This document shows, one piece after another, positions 56,478-64,000 of a stretch of DNA of 64,000 nt (positions are counted from its first letter, which is position 1; each line of letters begins with the position of its first letter). The stretch comes from Sulfitobacter brevis (lineage in GTDB: Bacteria > Pseudomonadota > Alphaproteobacteria > Rhodobacterales > Rhodobacteraceae). The translations under genes and the position numbers were made by a program. The notes under the pieces were generated by a model that saw only the letters and a program-made list of their open reading frames with translations, searched no databases and was not told where the DNA came from. The stretch spans positions 1-64,000 of the forward strand of contig NZ_FOMW01000010.1 in assembly GCF_900112755.1 (NCBI RefSeq), written 5' to 3'.

Positions 56478-57923
56478 ATGAGACGCAGTCGCAACGTAAA
56501 GATCGTGGCAACCCTTGGGCCTTCTTCCGAAACGCTTGAGATGATCGAGGCGTTGCATCGCGCGGGGGCGGATGTGTTCCGGCTGAATATGAGCCACGGC
56601 AGCCATGCCGAGATTGCCCAGAAACATGCGATTATCCGCGAAGTCGAAAAGCGCACTGGCTCGACCATCGGCATTCTGGCTGACTTGCAGGGGCCGAAAT
56701 TGCGGGTTGGGGTGTTTTCGGGCGATAGCGAGTTGCTGTCCGAAGGCGCTGACTTCCGGCTCGATCTTGATCCGGCAGAGGGCAATTCCGCTCGGGTCTG
56801 TCTGCCGCACCCCGAGATTTTTGCAGCCCTTGAGGTTGGGGCGAGCTTGCTGGTCAATGACGGCAAGATCAGGCTTAAAGTCAAGGAATGTGGTTCCGAT
56901 TTCGCCAATTGTGAGGTAATCACTGGCGGCACTATCTCCAACCGCAAGGGCGTGAACGTACCGGATGTCGAGCTGCCTTTGGCCGCGCTGTCGGAAAAGG
57001 ACCGCGCCGATCTGGAGTTTGCCTGTGAGCTGGGTGTCGATTGGCTGGCCCTGTCTTTCGTCCAGCGCCCCGCAGATGTGTTGGAAGCGCGTGATCTGGT
57101 CCGCGGGCGTGCGGCGATCATGTCCAAAATTGAAAAACCAAATGCCGTTGAGCGGTTCGAGGAGATCCTCGCTGTGAGTGATGGCATCATGGTCGCGCGT
57201 GGCGATCTGGGGGTGGAACTGCCGGTGCAGAATGTGCCGCCGATCCAGAAGCGTCTGGTGCGCCGCTGCCGTGCCGCTGCCAAGCCGGTGATCGTCGCGA
57301 CACAGATGCTCGAATCGATGATCGAAAGCCCGATGCCGACCCGCGCTGAGGTCAGCGATGTGGCCACAGCGATCTATGAAGGGGCTGATGCAGTGATGCT
57401 CAGCGCCGAGTCCGCTGCGGGCGATTACCCGATCGAGGCCGTGACCACGATGGACAAGGTCGCCACCGAGGTCGAGCTGGACCCGACCTATACGGAAATT
57501 ATTGAATCCTCCCGTAAGGCCGACCGTGAAACCGTGGCCGATGGCATCGTCGCCGCCGCGCGAGAAATTGCGGAAACCACCGACATCAAGGCGATCTGTT
57601 GTTTCACCCAAAGTGGCACAACCGCCCTTTTAACCGCGCGGGAGCGGCCTCGTGTGCCGATCATTGCGCTGACCCCGCTGGTGGGCACCGCGCGGCGTCT
57701 CGCGCTGAGCTGGGGCTGCAACTGCGTGATCACCGATCCACATGATCGCTTCAAGCTCGCCGTGGTCAGCGCCGTGCTCGCCGCCCGCTCCGAAGGCTTC
57801 GCAAGCGAGGACGATCATATTGTTGTCACCGCAGGCGTGCCCTTCAATGTGCCGGGCAGTACCAATATTTTGCGGGTTGCCCCCTGCGACGAACGTTTGA
57901 TTTACGCTTCTGATCCAGAGTAG
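56478..57923 (+). CDS. pyk: Pyruvate kinase
   Basis: 481 residues. Converts phosphoenolpyruvate and ADP to pyruvate and ATP. Active-site segments: FRLNMSHGSH, KIVATLGPSS, SKIEKPNAVERFEEIL (catalytic Lys and Glu), VARGDLGVELP, and IVATQMLESMI. The C-terminal regulatory domain ends in PGSTNILRV. Complete and of normal length. Diverges from DUF1244. Confidence 0.97.
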   Translation: MRRSRNVKIVATLGPSSETLEMIEALHRAGADVFRLNMSHGSHAEIAQKHAIIREVEKRTGSTIGILADLQGPKLRVGVFSGDSELLSEGADFRLDLDPAEGNSARVCLPHPEIFAALEVGASLLVNDGKIRLKVKECGSDFANCEVITGGTISNRKGVNVPDVELPLAALSEKDRADLEFACELGVDWLALSFVQRPADVLEARDLVRGRAAIMSKIEKPNAVERFEEILAVSDGIMVARGDLGVELPVQNVPPIQKRLVRRCRAAAKPVIVATQMLESMIESPMPTRAEVSDVATAIYEGADAVMLSAESAAGDYPIEAVTTMDKVATEVELDPTYTEIIESSRKADRETVADGIVAAAREIAETTDIKAICCFTQSGTTALLTARERPRVPIIALTPLVGTARRLALSWGCNCVITDPHDRFKLAVVSAVLAARSEGFASEDDHIVVTAGVPFNVPGSTNILRVAPCDERLIYASDPE

Positions 57924-57953
57924 GCTGCACTTGCACCTACGAAGGAGGGCCCT

Positions 57954-58178
57954 ATGGACCCTGATCTGGCATTGGTACTCGGGGTCGTGATCGCGGCTTT
58001 CTCGATCCCGTCCATCATGTCCGCCCTGTCGGACAAACGCGCGCCACGGGCGTCGGCCCTGACAGTTTTGATCGCTGGCGGGCTGATCCTATACGCTGCG
58101 CAGTCCAAGCCGGGCGGCATTCAACTTGATGAGGTGCCTGACGTGTTTGTCAGTGTGGTCGCACGGTATATGCCTTGA
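57954..58178 (+). CDS. Small conserved membrane protein, 74 residues
   Basis: Two hydrophobic segments (LALVLGVVIAAFSIPSIMSA and ALTVLIAGGLILYAA) joined by a basic loop, followed by a short acidic-hydrophobic tail. AAGGAGG precedes ATG 57954 by seven bases. It lies 30 bases behind pyk in the same direction and may share its transcript. I recognise no functional family. Confidence 0.75.
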   Translation: MDPDLALVLGVVIAAFSIPSIMSALSDKRAPRASALTVLIAGGLILYAAQSKPGGIQLDEVPDVFVSVVARYMP

Positions 58179-58181
58179 GGG

Positions 58182-58553
58182 TCAGTCCTTGGGCGAGTCC
58201 TGGCTAAAGATATTGAGCCACCCCGTCGCGGTCTGCTCCCAGATCGAGCTGACGTACATGGTCTCGGTGCCGGTCTCGTCGGGGCGCCGGAAATCGGCAC
58301 GGTAGCTGATCAACGCATGATCCGTGCCGAGGCGGCGCACCTGAACGCTTTCAAATTCATACCACGCGACCGAGGGGCCATCAGCCAACTGGCTGGTGTG
58401 ATCTTGCTTGGTGGCAAAACCATCTGAATGCACGCCAAGAAAATCCGAGGCCAGCAGGGCATGATCGGCTTTTGTATTGGCCTCAACCAGCGCATTCCAA
58501 ACGGCGCGCTCAAGGGCGGTGATGGTTTCTTTGGTATCGTTGGTGTCATTCAT
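58182..58553 (-). CDS. SnoaL/NTF2-like (DUF4440-type) protein
   Basis: 123 residues forming a cone-fold domain: LERAVWNALVEANTKADHAL, then LLASDFLGVHSDGF and a beta sheet ending RVSSIWEQTATGW-type (YVSSIWEQTATGWLNIFSQD). Proteins of this fold are small enzymes or binding proteins with no predictable substrate. ATG 58553 is used; the frame up to 58610 is unsupported. Stands alone. Confidence 0.75.
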   Translation of the reverse strand: MNDTNDTKETITALERAVWNALVEANTKADHALLASDFLGVHSDGFATKQDHTSQLADGPSVAWYEFESVQVRRLGTDHALISYRADFRRPDETGTETMYVSSIWEQTATGWLNIFSQDSPKD

Positions 58554-58631
58554 GGTGTAGATCCTTGGCAAAGGCAGTGTCACATTAGCGCTTAACCAGA
58601 CAGATAGCACGGCACCGCGTATTTCACCCCC

Positions 58632-58660
58632 TTGTCAAACCACCATAACACCCATATACG
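58632..58660 (+). promoter_or_regulatory. Sigma-70 promoter of rpmI-rplT
   Basis: TTGTCA (58632-58637) and TATACG (58655-58660) are separated by 17 bases, close to consensus. Transcription would start about 70 bases before rpmI. Confidence 0.6.
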
Positions 58661-58736
58661 GCGCATCTTAACCGCGCGTCCGGCCAATGTGGCATGCCGA
58701 GTCGCGCGTAAACCGAACCAAAAGTAGGAGACGGAA

Positions 58737-58937
58737 ATGCCCAAGATGAAGACGAAATCGAGCGCCAAAAAGCGCTTCAAGATCTCGGCGACCGGCAAAG
58801 TCATCGGCAGCCAGGCTGGCAAACAGCACGGCATGATCAAGCGGAGCAACAAATTCATCCGTAACGCACGCGGCACGACAACACTGTCAGCGCCCGATGC
58901 AAAGATCATCAAGGGCTTTATGCCCTACGACCGCTGA
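58737..58937 (+). CDS. rpmI: 50S ribosomal protein L35
   Basis: 66 residues, highly basic: [20 protein letters not shown], then [20 protein letters not shown] and a tail FMPYDR. Typical L35. AGGAGA ribosome site before ATG 58737. Followed by rplT 15 bases on; infC, often upstream, is not here. Confidence 0.97.
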   Translation: MPKMKTKSSAKKRFKISATGKVIGSQAGKQHGMIKRSNKFIRNARGTTTLSAPDAKIIKGFMPYDR

Positions 58938-58952
58938 TAGAGGAGAGCTGAT

Positions 58953-59318
58953 ATGTCCCGAGTAAAAGGTGGTACAGTCACCCACGCCCGCCACAAGAAG
59001 ATCATCAAAGCCGCAAAAGGCTATTATGGTCGTCGTTCCAATGTATTCAAGGTCGCCACTCAGGCGGTCGACAAGGCCAACCAGTACGCCACGCGCGACC
59101 GGAAGAACCGCAAGCGGAATTTCCGCGCTCTGTGGATCCAGCGGATCAACGCGGCTGTGCGTAGCCACGATGCCGAGCTGACATACAGCCGTTTCATCAA
59201 TGGTCTGTCGCTGGCTGGCATCGAAGTGGACCGTAAGGTTCTGGCCGATCTCGCCGTACACGAGCCCGATGCTTTCGGTGCGATCGTGAAGCAGGCACAG
59301 GACGCGCTGGCCGCGTAA
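58953..59318 (+). CDS. rplT: 50S ribosomal protein L20
   Basis: 121 residues: [57 protein letters not shown] and [18 protein letters not shown] are classical L20. It binds 23S rRNA and in some bacteria represses its own operon. Ends ahead of an intrinsic terminator. Confidence 0.97.
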   Translation: MSRVKGGTVTHARHKKIIKAAKGYYGRRSNVFKVATQAVDKANQYATRDRKNRKRNFRALWIQRINAAVRSHDAELTYSRFINGLSLAGIEVDRKVLADLAVHEPDAFGAIVKQAQDALAA

Positions 59319-59346
59319 ACCGCGCCACGACGTTTGACATTCGATC

Positions 59347-59376
59347 AAGCCGCTCCGGTCTCGGGGCGGCTTTTTC
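59347..59376 (+). terminator. Rho-independent terminator of rpmI-rplT
   Basis: AAGCCGCTCC and GGGGCGGCTT form a ten-pair stem (one T-G pair) with a GGTCTC loop, ending in a TTTTTC run. Confidence 0.85.
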
Positions 59377-59400
59377 TTTGGGCGGGGCGGATCGCAGGCA

Positions 59401-59461
59401 CGGCCCCCCGTGCAGGGCGCAAACGACCCCCCGCGCAGGGCGCAAACGACCCCCTGTGCCC
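59401..59461. repeat. 23-bp tandem repeat, 2.6 units
   Basis: Units begin at 59401, 59424 and 59447. The first two are CGGCCCCCCGTGCAGGGC... and CGACCCCCCGCGCAGGGC..., each ending GCAAA; the third is cut after 15 bases. It lies between the rplT terminator and pheS, outside any gene. Confidence 0.7.
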
Positions 59462-59519
59462 TTGTATTTAACAAGTTTTCTGGTAGCACCGCAGCGACAC
59501 CAGCAAGGACGACGTGACT

Positions 59520-60593
59520 ATGGATGATCTCAAGCAAAAATACCTCAGCCAGATTGCCGATGCGCGTGACGAATCCGCGCTGGAGGACATCCGCCTCGCT
59601 GCTGTTGGCAAAAAGGGTGAGGTGGCGCTGAAAATGCGTGAGTTGGGCAAGATGAGCCCCGAGGAACGGCAGACTGCTGGCCCCGCGCTCAATGCCCTCA
59701 AGGACGAAATCAACTCGGCGTTGGGCGCGAAAAAGGCCGCCCTTGGCGATGCCGCACTCGACGAGCGTCTGCGTACCGAATGGCTCGACGTGACCCTGCC
59801 CAATCGCAGCCGCCGCCAAGGCACCATTCATCCGGTAAGCCAGGTCACCGAAGAGCTGACCGCGATCTTTGCCGAAATGGGTTTTTCGGTTGCCGAAGGC
59901 CCGCGCATCGACACCGATTGGTATAACTTCGACGCGCTTAACATCCCCGGCCACCACCCCGCCCGCGCCGAGATGGACACCTTCTATATGGCCCGCGCCG
60001 AGGGCGACGAGCGCCCGCCGCATGTGCTGCGCACCCATACGTCACCAGTGCAGATCCGCACGATGGAGGCCGAAGGCGCGCCGCTGCGCATCATCTGCCC
60101 CGGCGGTGTGTACCGCGCCGACTACGACCAGACGCACACGCCGATGTTCCATCAGGTCGAAGGGCTGGCGATCGACAAGGATATCTCCATGGCGAACCTC
60201 AAGTGGACGCTTGAGGAATTCTTCGCCGCGTTCTTCGAGATCGACGGAATCAAAACCCGTTTCCGCGCGTCGCACTTTCCCTTCACCGAGCCTTCGGCTG
60301 AGGTCGATATCCAGTGTTCATGGGTCGACGGCCAGCTGCGCATCGGCGAGGGCGACGGCTGGATGGAAGTGCTCGGCTCCGGCATGGTGCACCCCAAGGT
60401 GTTGCAGGCAGGCGGCGTGGACCCCGACAAATGGCAGGGCTTCGCCTTTGGCATGGGCATCGACCGCATCGCGATGTTGAAATACGGCATCCCTGATTTG
60501 CGGGCGTTCTTTGATTCAGACCTGCGTTGGTTGCGGCACTACGGGTTCGCGAGCTTGGATCAGCCGAATTTGCATGGTGGGTTGAGTAGGTAG
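59520..60593 (+). CDS. pheS: Phenylalanine-tRNA ligase alpha subunit
   Basis: 357 residues. N-terminal coiled coil that grips tRNA (1 to about 90), then the class II catalytic core: [30 protein letters not shown] (motif 2 region), [19 protein letters not shown] and [18 protein letters not shown] (motif 3). ATG 59520 or GTG 59514; AAGGA sits upstream of both. The stop at 60591-60593 is followed at once by the ATG of an unrelated gene rather than pheT. Confidence 0.96.
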   Translation: MDDLKQKYLSQIADARDESALEDIRLAAVGKKGEVALKMRELGKMSPEERQTAGPALNALKDEINSALGAKKAALGDAALDERLRTEWLDVTLPNRSRRQGTIHPVSQVTEELTAIFAEMGFSVAEGPRIDTDWYNFDALNIPGHHPARAEMDTFYMARAEGDERPPHVLRTHTSPVQIRTMEAEGAPLRIICPGGVYRADYDQTHTPMFHQVEGLAIDKDISMANLKWTLEEFFAAFFEIDGIKTRFRASHFPFTEPSAEVDIQCSWVDGQLRIGEGDGWMEVLGSGMVHPKVLQAGGVDPDKWQGFAFGMGIDRIAMLKYGIPDLRAFFDSDLRWLRHYGFASLDQPNLHGGLSR

Positions 60594-61124
60594 ATGTGGT
60601 GGACACTTGCTGCTGCGTCAATCGCATCCGCGACGGCGCTGCTCGTTGCTTTTGTGGCCTATCCGTATCAAAAAAAGAAAGATCGGAATTTAAAGGAGCA
60701 CAGTGAAAAGCTAGCCGCTTATCAGCGGTTCGTGACATCCATTACCGCTCACCACTCTTTACTCGCCAGCAGCCTCTATGAAGGAGAGGACGCCGGTATT
60801 TTGGATGCATACCCGAAAGTAGTAGCGTCAAGTTACGAGGTCATCTTCTACGGACCGCCATATGTTATTTCTGCATGCCAACAATACCTTAAATCGTTGT
60901 TGGAATATCAGAACTTCGTATTGGGCAAACTTGGTTCCAAGAAACACGCATCGGCAAGTGTAGGCCACCCAGAAGGTCGCGACGCTTTCAAACCCTCTCA
61001 AAAGGCAAGACGTGCAGCCATTCTGTCTATACGCAAAGATATTACTAATGAGACTGAACAGGCGGCTCAAGAAGCGATAAACGCCTTTTTCACAATGACT
61101 CCAGTGGAGGAGAAACCACAATGA
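60594..61124 (+). CDS. Membrane-anchored protein inserted between pheS and pheT
   Basis: 176 residues: an N-terminal membrane helix (WTLAAASIASATALLVAFVA), a basic stop-transfer sequence (YQKKKDR) and a largely helical cytoplasmic domain without recognised motifs. Base composition is visibly more AT-rich than pheS and pheT. It begins directly after the pheS stop and ends overlapping the pheT start by four bases (ATGA); the pheT ribosome site GGAGGAG lies in its last codons. It thus fits the operon translationally while looking foreign. Confidence 0.75.
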   Translation: MWWTLAAASIASATALLVAFVAYPYQKKKDRNLKEHSEKLAAYQRFVTSITAHHSLLASSLYEGEDAGILDAYPKVVASSYEVIFYGPPYVISACQQYLKSLLEYQNFVLGKLGSKKHASASVGHPEGRDAFKPSQKARRAAILSIRKDITNETEQAAQEAINAFFTMTPVEEKPQ

Positions 61125-63520
61125 AATTCACTCTCTCCTGGCTCAAGGACCATCTCGACACCACGGCGTCGATTGATGAAATCACCTATGCCCTCACCGA
61201 CCTCGGTCTCGAAGTCGAAGGCGTCGAGAACCCCGGCGCCAAGCTGGCGGATTTTACCCTCGGCTATGTCAAATCGGCGGAAAAGCACCCCGACGCCGAC
61301 CGTCTGCGCGTCTGCCAAGTGGACACCGACGAAGGCGTGCAGCAGATCATCTGTGGCGCACCAAATGCCCGCGAAGGCATCACCGTCGTGGTCGCCAAGC
61401 CGGGCGTTTACGTGCCGGGGATCGACACCACCATTGGCGTCGGAACTATCCGTGGCATCGAAAGCTTCGGCATGATGGCCTCTGAGCGCGAGTTGGAGCT
61501 TTCCGAAGAGCACGACGGCATCATCGAACTGCCCTCGGGCGAGGTTGGCGAGCGCTTCATCGACTGGCTGGCCAAGAACGACCCTGCCAAGGTCGATCCG
61601 GTGATCGAGATCGCCATCACCCCCAACCGCCCCGATGCGCTTGGCGTGCGCGGCATTGCCCGCGATCTGGCGGCACGCGGTTTGGGCAAGCTGAAAAACC
61701 GCGATACGGCAGCGGTGGAGGGGGCCTTTGCCTCTCCGATCAAGGTCACCATCGACGACGACACACTTGAGCAGTGTCCGGTGTTTTATGGCCGTCTGAT
61801 CCGAGGCGTGAAAAACGCCCCGTCGCCGGTGTGGTTGCAGGATGTGCTGCGCGCCATCGGGCTGCGTCCGATCTCCTTCCTCGTCGATGTAACCAACTTC
61901 TTCACCTATGACCGCAACCGCCCGCTGCATGTGTTCGACGCGGATAAAATCGCGGGTGATACCTTGCGCGTGCACCGCGCCAAGGGTGGCGAGGAAATGA
62001 TGGGTCTCGACGACAAGAGCTATACGTTTCAGGCCGACATGACCGTAATCTCTGACGCGAATGGCGTGCAGAGTATTGGCGGCGTGATGGGCGGGCTGGA
62101 GACTGGCGTGACCGAAGAGACCACCAACGTCTTCATCGAGGCGGCTTATTTCGACACGATCCGCACCGCCTATACCGGCCGCGCGCTCAAGATCAACTCC
62201 GACGCGCGTTACCGTTTCGAGCGCGGGATTGACCCTGAGTGGACGCCTTACGGCATCGAGCACGCGACGCGGATGATCCTTGATCACGCGGGCGGCGAGG
62301 CTTCCGAGGTGGTGATCGCGGGCAAGGTGCCGGATACGTCGCGGGCCTATAAACTTGACGTCGCGCGGGTGCAGTCGCTGGTCGGCATGACCATCCCCGA
62401 GAATGAACAACGCCAGACGCTGACCGCGCTCGGCTTCCGGCTGGAGGGCAATATGGCCCATGTGCCCAGCTGGCGCCCCGATGTTCAGGGCGAGGCCGAT
62501 CTGGTCGAAGAAGTCGCACGGATTGCGTCCCTCACCAAGCTTGAGGGGCGTCCTTTGCCGCGTCTGTCGGCAGGCGTGCCGCGCCCCGTGCTGTCGCAAA
62601 TGCAGCGCCGTGAGGTAAATGCACGGCGGACCTGTGCCGCACTCGGCTATAACGAATGCGTTAGCTATAGCTTCATTGATCAAGCCTCGGCAGCGCTGTT
62701 CGGGGGGGGCACCGATGCGACGCGGCTGGAAAACCCGATCAGCAGCGACATGAGCCATATGCGGCCCGCCTTGTTGCCCGGTCTGTTGCAGGCAGCGGCC
62801 CGCAATCAGGCACGCGGCATCGCCGATATGGCGCTGTTTGAGGTCGGCCCCGCGTTCCACGGCGGTGAGCCGGGGGAGCAGGTGGCGATGGTCAGCGGTT
62901 TGCTGGTTGGTCGCACAGGGCCCAAGGATGTGCACGGTGCTGCGCGGGCTGTCGATGTCTATGACGTTAAGGCCGACGCCGAGGCGGTGCTTGCCGCGAT
63001 GGGTGCGCCTGCCAAGGTGCAGATCCTGCGCGGCGGCGATGCGTGGTGGCATCCGGGCCGTCACGGGCTGATTTGCTTGGGCCCGAAGAAGGTCTTGGGC
63101 GTCTTTGGCGAAATTCACCCCAAGGTGCTGGCCGCGATGGATGTCAAAGGTCCGGCAATGGGCTTTACCCTGTGGCCTGCCGAGGTGCCATTGCCGCGCA
63201 GCAAGGGCGCAACCCGTCCGGCGCTGAACGTCAGTGATTTACAGGCGGTAGAGCGTGACTTTGCCTTTGTCGTAGATGAAGCTGTCGAGGCGCTGACGCT
63301 GGTGAATGCCGCGATGGGGGCCGACAAGGCACTGATCGAAGACGTCCGCGTGTTTGATGAATTTATCGGCGGCAGCCTTGGCGAGGGCAAGAAATCCCTC
63401 GCGATCACGGTGCGGATGCAACCTGTCGACAAGACGCTCAAGGATGCCGATATCGAAGCCGTAGGTGCCAAGGTTGTCGAGAAAGTCACCAAGGCGACAG
63501 GCGGCGTACTGCGCGGCTGA
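61121..63520 (+). CDS. pheT: Phenylalanine-tRNA ligase beta subunit
   Basis: 799 residues, usual length. Domains in order: N-terminal part and OB-fold tRNA-binding domain (about 40-150; HPDADRLRVCQVDT), B3/B4 editing domain (about 215-390), B5 (about 400-470), the catalytic-like core (RPALLPGLLQAAARNQ), and the C-terminal FDX-ACB anticodon-binding domain (SDLQAVERDFAFVVDE, then LKDADIEAVGAKVVEKV). The start overlaps the membrane protein gene by four bases. Confidence 0.97.
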   Translation: MKFTLSWLKDHLDTTASIDEITYALTDLGLEVEGVENPGAKLADFTLGYVKSAEKHPDADRLRVCQVDTDEGVQQIICGAPNAREGITVVVAKPGVYVPGIDTTIGVGTIRGIESFGMMASERELELSEEHDGIIELPSGEVGERFIDWLAKNDPAKVDPVIEIAITPNRPDALGVRGIARDLAARGLGKLKNRDTAAVEGAFASPIKVTIDDDTLEQCPVFYGRLIRGVKNAPSPVWLQDVLRAIGLRPISFLVDVTNFFTYDRNRPLHVFDADKIAGDTLRVHRAKGGEEMMGLDDKSYTFQADMTVISDANGVQSIGGVMGGLETGVTEETTNVFIEAAYFDTIRTAYTGRALKINSDARYRFERGIDPEWTPYGIEHATRMILDHAGGEASEVVIAGKVPDTSRAYKLDVARVQSLVGMTIPENEQRQTLTALGFRLEGNMAHVPSWRPDVQGEADLVEEVARIASLTKLEGRPLPRLSAGVPRPVLSQMQRREVNARRTCAALGYNECVSYSFIDQASAALFGGGTDATRLENPISSDMSHMRPALLPGLLQAAARNQARGIADMALFEVGPAFHGGEPGEQVAMVSGLLVGRTGPKDVHGAARAVDVYDVKADAEAVLAAMGAPAKVQILRGGDAWWHPGRHGLICLGPKKVLGVFGEIHPKVLAAMDVKGPAMGFTLWPAEVPLPRSKGATRPALNVSDLQAVERDFAFVVDEAVEALTLVNAAMGADKALIEDVRVFDEFIGGSLGEGKKSLAITVRMQPVDKTLKDADIEAVGAKVVEKVTKATGGVLRG

Positions 63521-63541
63521 AACGAAGGCGAAAGGACCGTT

Positions 63542-63991
63542 ATGACCCTCAAGGTATATCTCTCCGGCGAAATCCACACCGATTGGCGCGAACAGATCAC
63601 GCAAGGCGCGACTGGGCTGGATGTGGTGTTTAGCGGCCCTGTCACCGACCACGCCGCCAGCGATGATTGCGGCGTGGCGATCCTCGGGGCCGAGGACAAC
63701 AAGTTCTGGCATGACCGCAAAGGCGCGCAGATCAACGCAATCCGTACCCGCAAGGGTATTGCGGAAGCCGATGTGGTCGTGGTGCGCTTTGGCGAGCAGT
63801 ACAAGCAGTGGAACGCGGCCTTTGACGCGGGCTATGCGGCTGCTCTGGGCAAGTCGTTGATCATTCTGCACGGGGCTGAGCATGCCCATGCTTTGAAAGA
63901 GGTGGATGCCGCCGCTCTCGCCGTGGCGACGGAGCCGCGTCAGGTCGTAGAAATCCTGCGCTATGTGCTGTCAGGCAGCCTGCCTGCGTAA
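63542..63991 (+). CDS. YtoQ family protein
   Basis: 149 residues, opening LKVYLSGEIHTDWREQI, with GAEDNKFWHDRKGAQINAIR, DVVVVRFGEQYKQWNAAFDA and GYAAALGKSLIILH. This is the YtoQ group of nucleoside 2-deoxyribosyltransferase-like folds; the biochemical role is unknown. GCGAAAGGA precedes the ATG. Follows pheT by 21 bases and is likely co-transcribed. Confidence 0.85.
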   Translation: MTLKVYLSGEIHTDWREQITQGATGLDVVFSGPVTDHAASDDCGVAILGAEDNKFWHDRKGAQINAIRTRKGIAEADVVVVRFGEQYKQWNAAFDAGYAAALGKSLIILHGAEHAHALKEVDAAALAVATEPRQVVEILRYVLSGSLPA

Positions 63992-64000
63992 TGCGGGCTG

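Overview
The window looks like a chromosome segment of a Roseobacter-group alphaproteobacterium (Rhodobacterales). The support is the block ubiB-ubiE-mutM-echA-rpsT-dnaA-dnaN-recF-gyrB, an L-malyl-CoA lyase nearly identical to my memory of Rhodobacter Mcl1, a TIGR02300 'FYDLN' protein, a cysteine-type SelD fused to an NADH-dehydrogenase-like domain, and high GC throughout. The genus cannot be fixed from sequence alone.

Layout. 1-4350: an organomercurial/mercury resistance operon without a visible regulator (frameshifted Cys-Cys membrane protein, MerF-like transporter, a 45-residue Met-rich peptide, merA, merB, and a flavin oxidoreductase broken by one in-frame TGA). 4351-7240: an IS91-family element made of a HUH transposase plus a tyrosine recombinase, with a lox-like site beside the recombinase. 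8120-19577: nitrogen acquisition from urea, with ureDA-orf-BCEFG on the minus strand and the urtABCDE urea importer diverging from it. 19578-21166: a graveyard of gene fragments (IS256 transposase, sugar-ABC ATPase) and a DEDDh exonuclease. 21167-33074: the dnaA neighbourhood with replication, repair, ribosomal and ubiquinone genes, and a LysE-type exporter broken by one TAG.

33139-41222: a thiolase; an XRE-cupin regulator next to kbl-tdh (threonine to glycine and acetyl-CoA); selD and mnmH, which together give 2-selenouridine in tRNA; and a lipoprotein cytochrome c. 41362-46328: an accessory region ending in the 3' end of tRNA-Ala(GGC). It is bounded by a 32-bp direct repeat of the tRNA end, and internal repeats show two small elements integrated in tandem. 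Neither has an integrase. Their cargo is an ATP-grasp enzyme, a decayed replication-like gene and an acidic secreted-type protein. 46503-63991: mostly core genes, including an accA/mcl1 carbon-metabolism stretch, a D-glutamate/D-amino acid catabolic set (dgcN-dgcA-aminotransferase), an RTX protein, pyk, rpmI-rplT and pheS-orf-pheT, where a foreign-looking membrane protein sits between the two synthetase subunits.

Most notable: the tandem tRNA-Ala elements; the 14-8-14 recombination-site-like sequence beside the IS91 recombinase; two genes each broken at what should be a single Trp codon; loss of all four structural-zinc cysteines in Tdh; and several well-placed palindromic operator candidates (ureD/urtA, kbl, gntR).
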